In this document: positions 1-6,154 of the stretch, in pieces
Layout: each line of letters starts with the position of its first letter
Position numbering within the stretch: the first letter of the stretch is position 1
Assembly (NCBI GenBank): GCA_934655835.1
Contig: CAKUHM010000074.1
Location: forward strand, 1 to 7,087
Direction of reading: 5' to 3'
DNA from: an uncultured Collinsella sp.
GTDB taxonomy: Bacteria; Actinomycetota; Coriobacteriia; Coriobacteriales; Coriobacteriaceae
DNA: 7,087 nucleotides
Notes under the pieces: generated by a model
What the model saw: only the letters and a program-made list of their open reading frames with translations
Database searches by the model: none
What the model was told of the DNA's origin: nothing
Program-made: the position numbers and the translations under genes

Positions 1-1130
1 CCCAGCGACACCTCAATGCCGTTATTGAGGTTTGCCGAGATGGCTTCGACCGAAGGCGTGGAAATATCCTTGACTTGTCCCAAGAACTCGCTCGAAAAAC
101 CACGCACATAATCCAGACCGGCCTTAACGGCTTTGGAGTTCACCGCCTGGCCGGAAACCGGAGCGACATCCGCCGAGACATCAGTCAACAACACCGCGCC
201 ATAATGCTTGGCGAGCGCCAGCGCGGCATCGATTCCGGTCAAGGTATTTGAGCCCTGCCCTGTCGTGATGACGTTGCCCTGGTCGTCCACTTCGACCGAC
301 GTCGACAGCGGGGCGATCCAGGTGTCATCGTCTCCGATAGCCCAGGCAAGGTCGTCGGAGCTGATATACGCAATGGCGATAACTTTACGCTCCGTCGGCG
401 TGATGATAAGCGTATGGGGAAACTGGCGCTGGACATCCACGCCCGAGACCCACGGGTTCTGCTTGAGATCCTCGGTAATCTGGTCGGGATCGACGTTAAA
501 AAGCGACGTTCCCTCGGGCAAGTCGATCAGCTGGATAGCATCGTGCTTCGTCACATGCTCGCTGCCTTGAATCTGAATATCAGTGGCAGTAAACAATCCA
601 GAGTTGATCACCACGATGGCAACGACGACGAGCACGGCCAAGACGGCCAGAACGCCGCCCACGATTTTGCCTTTGCCGGTAACGACAGAAGCGGCGTCTG
701 ATGTTTTATTTGCCATCGCTCCAAGTGAAGATAACGGGTTGAAACCTTTTTTACTCGAAGGCTTCTTGGCGGTAGCCGGCACCGATGTCAGCGAGCGCGG
801 TTTCGATGCGCCCAGCGTGCGGCTTGGACGCGCCGCCTTAGTTCCCGTCGAGGGCTTGGGAGTTGCCATGGGACGGGCAGGCTTGGCGCCCATAACAGGC
901 TTTGACGTCACCGAGGGACGCGAGGACTTTTTTGCGGCCGGACGATTACCGAGCTGCGAGCCGACGACCGGACGACCGGCCTGTCGAGCATGCCCGACAG
1001 ACTTAGAGTGCGCGACGGTATTGCGTTGAGGTTTGGCAGGCGCGCCGGAACGCCCTCCGGCGCGGCGGAAGGTGGGTTTCGATGCTCTAGAAGCCGAGGA
1101 ATTTAACTTCCGGTCTGAGCTCGATGCCAT
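1..1130 (-). CDS. ftsQ: Cell division protein FtsQ/DivIB, 3' end off the left edge
   Basis: Bitopic membrane protein of the divisome; in the family it binds FtsL and FtsB (DivIC) and links early division proteins to septal wall synthesis. 376 complete codons are visible and the frame is still open at base 1. Residues 1-150 form a cytoplasmic, low-complexity tail rich in Ser, Ala, Pro, Lys and Arg, with 30 basic and 2 acidic residues in the first 145. Residues 154-177 (GKIVGGVLAVLAVLVVV...) are one transmembrane helix. Residues 179-250 form a POTRA domain: LFTATDIQIQGSEHV, then LPEGTSLFNVD, then NPWVSGVDVQRQFPHTLII. The extracytoplasmic beta domain follows to about 377, so probably only a short C-terminal piece is missing. 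The ATG at 1130 is supported by AGGGAGG three bases upstream and AAGGTGA just before that. It starts inside the end of murB. The identification rests on the TM-POTRA architecture plus position after murC-murB; no enzyme motif is expected. Confidence 0.93.
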   Translation of the reverse strand, partial: MASSSDRKLNSSASRASKPTFRRAGGRSGAPAKPQRNTVAHSKSVGHARQAGRPVVGSQLGNRPAAKKSSRPSVTSKPVMGAKPARPMATPKPSTGTKAARPSRTLGASKPRSLTSVPATAKKPSSKKGFNPLSSLGAMANKTSDAASVVTGKGKIVGGVLAVLAVLVVVAIVVINSGLFTATDIQIQGSEHVTKHDAIQLIDLPEGTSLFNVDPDQITEDLKQNPWVSGVDVQRQFPHTLIITPTERKVIAIAYISSDDLAWAIGDDDTWIAPLSTSVEVDDQGNVITTGQGSNTLTGIDAALALAKHYGAVLLTDVSADVAPVSGQAVNSKAVKAGLDYVRGFSSEFLGQVKDISTPSVEAISANLNNGIEVSL

Positions 1131-1998
1131 ACGCCTCCCTCACCTTTCCGTGCACATGTCTGATAACCGCGGCAACGTCATCGGCCGAGGCAGTTCCGTT
1201 ATTAACGATAAAATTAGCGTGAACGGGCGAAACTTCCGCGCCGCCAATCGAAAAACCCTTTAATCCACAATCCTCGATAAGCTTGCCCACACTCGCATCG
1301 GGCGGATTGCGAAAGACCGACCCGCAGGATGCGCGACCCATGGGCTGCGTACGCTTGCGCCTCGTAAGGTACCGCTCCATGCGCTCGCGAATGTCGGCCT
1401 TGGGCGCCGGTTTAAGCTTGAGCACGCACTCGAGGATGATCTCATTGCGGGGAAGACTACATTCGCGGTAGCCCCAAGTGATCTCGGACCCCGCATAATG
1501 CTTGATACCGGATGCCGGGTCAAACGTTACGACATCCTCAACCAGCGAGCCAATCCACTCGGTCCGTGTGCCGGCATTCATAGATATCGCACCGCCGACC
1601 GAACCAGGGATGCCAACGGCAAACTCAAGGCCCGAGAGGCTACGCGACAGGGCATCGTTGACCAGGCGCGCAAACATCACGCCCGCACCGACCGTCAGCG
1701 TACAACCGTCATCGGCAACAACCGTGCGCTGAAACTCACGTCCGAGCGAAATGACGGCACCGCGATAACCGCCATCGGCAACCAGCAGATTGGAGCCCTT
1801 GCCGATGATGACCCACGGCACCTGCTCGCGATCGAGCACCGCCACGGCGCGGCGGAGGGCATGATAGCTATGGCACGTCACAAAGAGGTCGGCCTTGCCG
1901 CCGATACGATAGCTCGTATGACGCGCAAGGCGCTCGTCCTCGATCACATCCGTGTCGATCATGCCCGAGAGCGCCATGACGGCGTTAAACAGACCCAT
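1087..1998 (-). CDS. murB: UDP-N-acetylenolpyruvoylglucosamine reductase MurB, type II
   Basis: Cytoplasmic FAD enzyme that reduces UDP-GlcNAc-enolpyruvate with NADPH to UDP-MurNAc, the second committed step of peptidoglycan precursor synthesis. 303 residues, normal for the shorter type II (Staphylococcus-like) enzymes. FAD-binding elements: HTSYRIGGKADLF at 27-39, GKGSNLLV at 67-73, and GIPGSVGGAISMNAG at 129-143. Catalytic residues are present by family comparison: Arg178 in WGYREC, the proton-donor Ser227 in SCGSVFRNP, and Glu297 in LRPEVKF near the C-terminus. The ATG at 1998 lies 5 nt after the murC stop with no clear Shine-Dalgarno sequence, so initiation is probably coupled to murC termination. 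Met8 or Met13 are possible later starts, but neither has a better site. The last 44 nt are shared with ftsQ. Confidence 0.97.
   Translation of the reverse strand: MGLFNAVMALSGMIDTDVIEDERLARHTSYRIGGKADLFVTCHSYHALRRAVAVLDREQVPWVIIGKGSNLLVADGGYRGAVISLGREFQRTVVADDGCTLTVGAGVMFARLVNDALSRSLSGLEFAVGIPGSVGGAISMNAGTRTEWIGSLVEDVVTFDPASGIKHYAGSEITWGYRECSLPRNEIILECVLKLKPAPKADIRERMERYLTRRKRTQPMGRASCGSVFRNPPDASVGKLIEDCGLKGFSIGGAEVSPVHANFIVNNGTASADDVAAVIRHVHGKVREAYGIELRPEVKFLGF
1134..1146 (-). promoter_or_regulatory. Ribosome binding site of ftsQ, inside murB
   Basis: Read on the minus strand, AAGGTGA (1146-1140) runs straight into AGGGAGG (1140-1134), 3 nt before the ATG at 1130. Both match the anti-Shine-Dalgarno end of 16S rRNA in different registers. 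The site lies wholly within murB coding sequence, so ribosomes finishing murB pass over it. It fixes the ftsQ start upstream of the murB stop. Confidence 0.7.
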
Positions 1999-2003
1999 TA
2001 GTC

Positions 2004-3422
2004 TTAAGCGTCTTTCTTGGCAGTCAGATACTCGATAAATTCGGGACCGACGGTCGTAACGTCACCGGCGCCCATGGTGATCAGCAGGTCGCCCTCGCCC
2101 ACCATCTGCTCGAGCTCCTGATTGAGCTCAAGACGGCTGGAGCAGTACACGACCTCCTTGCCAGGATGCTTGGCGCGCACGGTATCGGCGAGCATCTTAG
2201 AGGTGACACCCGGAATGGGCATCTCGCCAGCCGAGAACACATCAATCAGCAGCAGCTTATCGGCATTGGCAAATGCATCGGCAAAGTCGTCGCACAGGGC
2301 CTGCAGGCGCGAATAGCGGTGCGGCTGGAACACGACGTCGACGTGCTTGTAACCCAGCGACGAAGCGGCAGCAAGCGTCGCCTTGATCTCGGTGGGGTGA
2401 TGGCCGTAATCATCGACCACGGTGATGCCGTCGATATCGCCCACGTGGGTAAAGCGACGGCGGACGCCCTCAAAGCTCGAGAGCGCCTTGGCGGCGGCGT
2501 CGATGTCAAGGCCCAGGACATGGGCAACGGTGAGCACGGCCGTGGCGTTGAGCATGTTGTGGCGGCCTGGGTTGCTCTTGATCTCGACAGCGTGCTCGGT
2601 GCCGTCCTCAAAGCGGACGATAAAGTCGCTCTGGATGCCCTTGACGTCCGGATGCACGCAGACGATGTCGTTGCTCTCGGCAAAGCCGTAGGAAAGCACG
2701 TGACGGCCCGTCGACTTGGCGAGCTCGACCAGATGCGGGTCCTCGCCGCAGACGATGACGGTGCCGTCCTCGCCCACCAGGCTCATGAATTTGGCGAAAG
2801 TTGCCTCGATCTCCTCGATACCCGAGTAGTGATCGAGGTGGTCAGCCTCGACGTTGGTCACAATGACCACGTTGGGGTTCAGGAACAGGAAGGAGCTGTC
2901 GGACTCGTCGGCCTCGGCGACAAAGTAGTCGCCCGAGCCGTTCTTGCCGTTCGTGTCATAGCCCTCGACGATGCCGCCGATCAAGAAGCTCGGATCCAGA
3001 CCCATGCGGTCGAGCATGGTGGCGCACATCGAAGACGTGGTGGTCTTGCCATGCGTGCCGGCAACAGCGACGGTGGTGTAGCCGTGGCCCAATGCAGAGA
3101 GCATCTTGGCACGGGGCCACACGGGGATGCCCAGCTCGTGAGCGCGCACAAGTTCAGGGTTGGACTCCGGAATAGCGGTGGAGACAACAACCACATCGGG
3201 CTTGACCTCGTCGATCGTGGCGGCCTCATGGCCCACATGCACCTTCACACCAGCGCGGGTAAGCTGGCGGATATAACGTGACGTCTTAAGGTCGGAGCCG
3301 GTAACGGCATAACCGCGCTCGTGCAGAACGAGGGCGATGCCGCTCATGCCGGCGCCGCCGATACCGATAAAGTGGGCGCTCTTAAACTCGGGCGCGGAGG
3401 TTGCAGTCTGGGAATCAGCCAT
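2004..3422 (-). CDS. murC: UDP-N-acetylmuramate--L-alanine ligase MurC
   Basis: Cytoplasmic ATP-dependent ligase that joins L-Ala to UDP-MurNAc, the first step of the stem peptide. 472 residues from the chosen start, usual for the family. The N-terminal UDP-binding Rossmann domain opens with HFIGIGGAGMSG (17-28). The ATP P-loop is AGTHGKTTT (121-129). The central domain has EADESDSSF (170-178) and TNVEADHLDHY (189-199), the metal and substrate region. RHNMLNA (287-293) and RRRF (321-324) follow, with the C-terminal ligase domain marked by DDYGHHPTEI (337-346) and FQPHRYSR (365-372). The frame is open back to a GTG at 3449, adding nine residues, but a good AAGGAG would then lie inside the gene; the ATG at 3422, 11 nt after that AAGGAG, is preferred. 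The stop TAA is 5 nt before murB. Confidence 0.97.
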   Translation of the reverse strand: MADSQTATSAPEFKSAHFIGIGGAGMSGIALVLHERGYAVTGSDLKTSRYIRQLTRAGVKVHVGHEAATIDEVKPDVVVVSTAIPESNPELVRAHELGIPVWPRAKMLSALGHGYTTVAVAGTHGKTTTSSMCATMLDRMGLDPSFLIGGIVEGYDTNGKNGSGDYFVAEADESDSSFLFLNPNVVIVTNVEADHLDHYSGIEEIEATFAKFMSLVGEDGTVIVCGEDPHLVELAKSTGRHVLSYGFAESNDIVCVHPDVKGIQSDFIVRFEDGTEHAVEIKSNPGRHNMLNATAVLTVAHVLGLDIDAAAKALSSFEGVRRRFTHVGDIDGITVVDDYGHHPTEIKATLAAASSLGYKHVDVVFQPHRYSRLQALCDDFADAFANADKLLLIDVFSAGEMPIPGVTSKMLADTVRAKHPGKEVVYCSSRLELNQELEQMVGEGDLLITMGAGDVTTVGPEFIEYLTAKKDA

Positions 3423-3519
3423 GTGCTCGTGTACTCCTTGCGTAAACACTGCCTGTAACCCGTTAACTGTACCGCACCTACCGCATCAGCGCGAGGGCGA
3501 CCGACGATATCCCGTCTAA
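3423..3519 (-). other. murG-murC intergenic gap (97 nt)
   Basis: The only true intergenic stretch in the window. It holds the murC ribosome binding site at its downstream end. I see no strong -35/-10 pair. The sequence around GTTAACGGGTTAC (about 3454-3466) is a weak, imperfect inverted repeat with no following T-run, so it does not look like an intrinsic terminator. A leader or weak internal promoter for murC-murB-ftsQ cannot be excluded by eye. Confidence 0.5.
3434..3439 (-). promoter_or_regulatory. Ribosome binding site of murC
   Basis: AAGGAG on the minus strand, 11 nt before the ATG at 3422, slightly long but usable. It falls within the nine-codon extension that begins at the GTG at 3449, which argues for the shorter protein. 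Confidence 0.6.
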
Positions 3520-4635
3520 CTAACGCAAACCCTCTACCGCATCGGCCAGAAGAGCGGCGGCCCTATCCTGAGCCAGACCACGCGCCGCCTGACGCATGGC
3601 GTCGCGCGCCGCCGCGTCATCGACCAGGTGCAGCAGCTCATCGGCAAAGGCAGAACCGTCGATATCGGCATCGGCGCAGAGCACGCCGGCCCCGGCGTCG
3701 ACCAGATAACGGGCATTGGTGGTTTGATGGTCGGCCGTCGCATGCGGATACGGCACGAGCACCGAGGGCACGGCGAGCGCAGCGATCTCGGCCACGCTGG
3801 ATGCGCCCGAACGCGAGAGCACCAAATCGGCAGCAGCCAGCATATCGCCCATGTTGTCGATGTAAGGCTGGACGCGGTAACGCTTTGCCTCCTCGGGCGT
3901 CAGCGCCAAAGCGCACTCGGTGTCCTCAAAGCCATCGGCACCCGTCGAATGCAACACATAGAGGTTCTTGCGCGAAAGCAGCTCGTTTTTGAGCGAAACC
4001 ACGCGCTCGTTGAGGTGCTGGGCGCCGAGTGAACCGCCAAAGACGAGCAGCAGCGTAGCGTCCTCGGGAACGCCAAGTGCCTTGCGGCCGCGAGCGCGAT
4101 CGCCCTCGATCACCGAGCGACGTACGGGGTTGCCGGTCATGAGTACATGGTCAGGGTCACCTTCGCGCTCAAAGACCGAGCGCGCTGCAGGCACCGAGAT
4201 GCACACGCGGGCGGCATGGGAGTTCATCATCTTGTTGGCCAGGCCCGGAACAGAGTTCTGCTCATGCAGCAGATACGGAACGCCCGCGCCCTTGCACCAC
4301 CCCAGCAGCGGAACCTCGACATAGGCACCAAAACCGATGGCGGCATCGGGCTTGCCGACCTTTGAGAAATAACTGGCGAGCGCACGCTTGGCCTTGTTGA
4401 CACGCCACAGGGAGGTCAGCGCCGTCCAAGGACGGGTGCGGTCGAAGCCCGTGACCGTAATGGGCACAAAATCAAACCCAGCCTCGGGGACCAGACGACC
4501 CTCGAGCTTGCGCGACTGGCCCACGAACACAACGTGGTGGCCACGATCACGCAGCTCTTCGGCCAAGGCAAGCGCGGGGTTGATGTGCCCTGCCGTACCG
4601 CCGGCTGCAATAGCAACGGTCATCTTATCGGTCAT
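3520..4635 (-). CDS. murG: Lipid II synthase MurG (UDP-GlcNAc:lipid I GlcNAc transferase)
   Basis: GT28-family (GT-B fold) peripheral membrane glycosyltransferase that moves GlcNAc from UDP-GlcNAc to lipid I on the cytoplasmic face, giving lipid II. 371 residues, typical. The N-terminal acceptor domain has the glycine-rich loop GGTAGHINP (12-20), then GFGAYVEVP (101-109) and HEQN (124-127), the region expected to face lipid I. The C-terminal donor domain has TGNPVR (167-172), GGSLGAQ (200-206), RSGASSVAEIAAL (275-287, with the uracil/ribose-contacting Glu283) and PYPHATADHQTTNA (295-308). The ATG at 4635 follows AAGGGA by 5 nt. The frame is open to a GTG at 4653, six codons earlier, with no site of its own, and an internal Met5 is also possible. 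The start overlaps the end of ftsW by 11 nt, in the ATGACCGATAAG arrangement, so translation is probably coupled. Confidence 0.97.
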   Translation of the reverse strand: MTDKMTVAIAAGGTAGHINPALALAEELRDRGHHVVFVGQSRKLEGRLVPEAGFDFVPITVTGFDRTRPWTALTSLWRVNKAKRALASYFSKVGKPDAAIGFGAYVEVPLLGWCKGAGVPYLLHEQNSVPGLANKMMNSHAARVCISVPAARSVFEREGDPDHVLMTGNPVRRSVIEGDRARGRKALGVPEDATLLLVFGGSLGAQHLNERVVSLKNELLSRKNLYVLHSTGADGFEDTECALALTPEEAKRYRVQPYIDNMGDMLAAADLVLSRSGASSVAEIAALAVPSVLVPYPHATADHQTTNARYLVDAGAGVLCADADIDGSAFADELLHLVDDAAARDAMRQAARGLAQDRAAALLADAVEGLR

Positions 4636-6118
4636 GGTAGTCCCTTCGTACACGCGGTCCCTGGTCGTCGGTGCGCAAACGCGCCGATGGGTCCGAGTTC
4701 AAATCGATTCGATTATATCCGCCGCCCGCATTGCGAGGAGTGGGGCGCTGCGGACGGCCTTGCGGCGCTGTTCGCTGACGCGGACGGGCTGCCGGCTCGG
4801 TCGCAGAGCCATCCAGAACGGTAAAGCCGCTACGCGAAGGTCGTTCACCGCGCACATGGGCTACGCCGGCGGTGCTCTCGTCCATAACGGCAAAGCTCTC
4901 ACGGCGGCGGTCATACTCATCGCGGCGGGCGCTCTCGTACGAAACGCGCAGGATCAACCCGGCAAGCATGAGCGACACAATAATCGACGAACCGCCGTAG
5001 CTAATAAACGGCAACGGTTTACCCGTCATGGGAAACACGTTGAGGATGCCCAGCGCATTGATCAAAAACTGCACCGCGAGAATGACCGCAGAGCCAGACG
5101 CCATGAGCGCGCCCCGACGATCGGTCGCCTGCTCGGCAATGCGAAACGCCGAGTAGATCAACATCGCAAACACCAAGAAAAACAGCAGCGTCCCCAAAAA
5201 GCCAACCTCCTCGCCAATGATGGCCAGGATGTAGTCGTTGTGCGCCTCGGGCAAATACGAGTACTTCATGGTGGAGTTGCCGATACCACGGCCGAACAGA
5301 CCGCCCGAGGCAAAGGCCATGATGGCAAGCGTGGCCTGATAGCCGTCACCATACTCGTCGGCCCAAGGGTTCAACGCAACCTGAATACGCACCATACGGT
5401 ACGGCTCTGCAACAAGCGCAATCACGATCACGAGAATGCCGAAGATTATCACGCCGATGATAAATTTGGGGTCGAGACCCGCAAACAACGCCATGCACAT
5501 GAGGGTCAACAGGATGATCAGGACGGTACCGAAATCGGGCTGGATAAAGATCAGAAAGAGCGAAATGCCCAGGTAGATGCCCATCTTGCGCAGGAATTCG
5601 TTGATGTTGCCACCGGGCGAAAAGAAGCGATCAAGCATGATGGCCGAATACGCAATGGCAAATGGCTTTAAAAACTCGGAAGGCTGGAACTGAATGCCGG
5701 CGATGTTAAGCCAGCGCGTGGCGCCACGGCTGCCGCTGCCCACCAAGAACACCAGCAGAAGCAAGAACATCATGCCGATAAGGAAGATCCTGAGAACATC
5801 CTCCCCAAACCAGCTGTCCGGCAAAACACGCACGATGGCAATCAGCGCCAGAACACCGACCACGGCAAACGCAGCCTGTCGACCCAGGAAAAACGTCGCC
5901 GAGCCATTCTCGTGCAGCGCCTCGACCGAAGACGCCGAGTACACCATCAGCAGACCAAAGCACACCAAAGTAAACAGGCAGGCCATAAATATCAAACGGG
6001 GGCGCATGATGCGGGCGGGAACGCCGGCAATATAGCGTTCGCTAAACGACTGCCCACCGCGACCGGAACGCGGTGTGCTACGCCGCGAGGAAGCACGGTC
6101 CGAGTCGGGCCTCCTCAT
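4625..6118 (-). CDS. ftsW: Septal peptidoglycan polymerase FtsW (SEDS family)
   Basis: Polytopic SEDS glycosyltransferase that polymerises lipid II at the septum with a class B PBP (FtsI). 497 residues from the ATG at 6118; the SEDS core is normal and the excess is in the tails. A basic Ser/Arg-rich N-tail (1-40) precedes about ten membrane helices, roughly 42-60, 77-98, 110-127, 149-163, 180-193, 197-214, 218-238, 297-323, 337-361 and 371-392. Family motifs: RWLNIAGIQFQPSEFLKP (135-152), QPDFGT (193-198), NPWADEYGDGYQ (250-261), and YLPEAHNDYILA (288-299), whose Asp295 aligns with the catalytic Asp297 of E. coli FtsW; then LPFISYGGSS (369-378). The FtsW reading over RodA rests on the dcw context. 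A roughly 105-residue Arg/Pro-rich cytoplasmic C-tail ends the protein. The start is uncertain: GTG at 6145 (after AGGGG, 6 nt) or TTG at 6151 would add 9 or 11 residues, and AGGAG lies 15 nt before the ATG. Confidence 0.95.
   Translation of the reverse strand: MRRPDSDRASSRRSTPRSGRGGQSFSERYIAGVPARIMRPRLIFMACLFTLVCFGLLMVYSASSVEALHENGSATFFLGRQAAFAVVGVLALIAIVRVLPDSWFGEDVLRIFLIGMMFLLLLVFLVGSGSRGATRWLNIAGIQFQPSEFLKPFAIAYSAIMLDRFFSPGGNINEFLRKMGIYLGISLFLIFIQPDFGTVLIILLTLMCMALFAGLDPKFIIGVIIFGILVIVIALVAEPYRMVRIQVALNPWADEYGDGYQATLAIMAFASGGLFGRGIGNSTMKYSYLPEAHNDYILAIIGEEVGFLGTLLFFLVFAMLIYSAFRIAEQATDRRGALMASGSAVILAVQFLINALGILNVFPMTGKPLPFISYGGSSIIVSLMLAGLILRVSYESARRDEYDRRRESFAVMDESTAGVAHVRGERPSRSGFTVLDGSATEPAARPRQRTAPQGRPQRPTPRNAGGGYNRIDLNSDPSARLRTDDQGPRVRRDYHDR
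4641..4646 (-). promoter_or_regulatory. Ribosome binding site of murG, inside ftsW
   Basis: AAGGGA on the minus strand, 5 nt before the ATG at 4635 and within the last codons of ftsW. It favours the ATG over the upstream GTG at 4653. Confidence 0.55.
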
Positions 6119-6154
6119 ACCTTGTCGGGGGCTCTCCTCTCTCACCGGCAACCC

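Noticed and set aside
208..1029. Three overlapping plus-strand open frames (95-148 codons) opposite ftsQ
   Set aside because: The minus-strand frame gives a coherent tail-TM-POTRA protein from a strong ribosome binding site; the plus-strand frames have no recognisable domain.
1498..2001. 167-codon plus-strand open frame opposite murB
   Set aside because: Fully antisense to murB, with Arg/His/Asp-rich shadow composition.
2166..3281. 371-codon open frame on the plus strand, opposite murC
   Set aside because: Antisense to fully motif-supported murC; repetitive Val/Asp/Gly/His composition mirrors murC codons and no domain is recognisable.
3454..3466. Possible terminator hairpin in the murG-murC gap
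   Set aside because: The inverted repeat is very short and imperfect and has no T-run after it on the transcribed strand.
4388..5671. 427-codon open frame on the plus strand, opposite ftsW and the murG start
   Set aside because: It lies antisense to clear ftsW and murG, matches no family I know, and has the His/Arg/Asp/Gln-heavy composition of an antisense frame in G+C-rich DNA.
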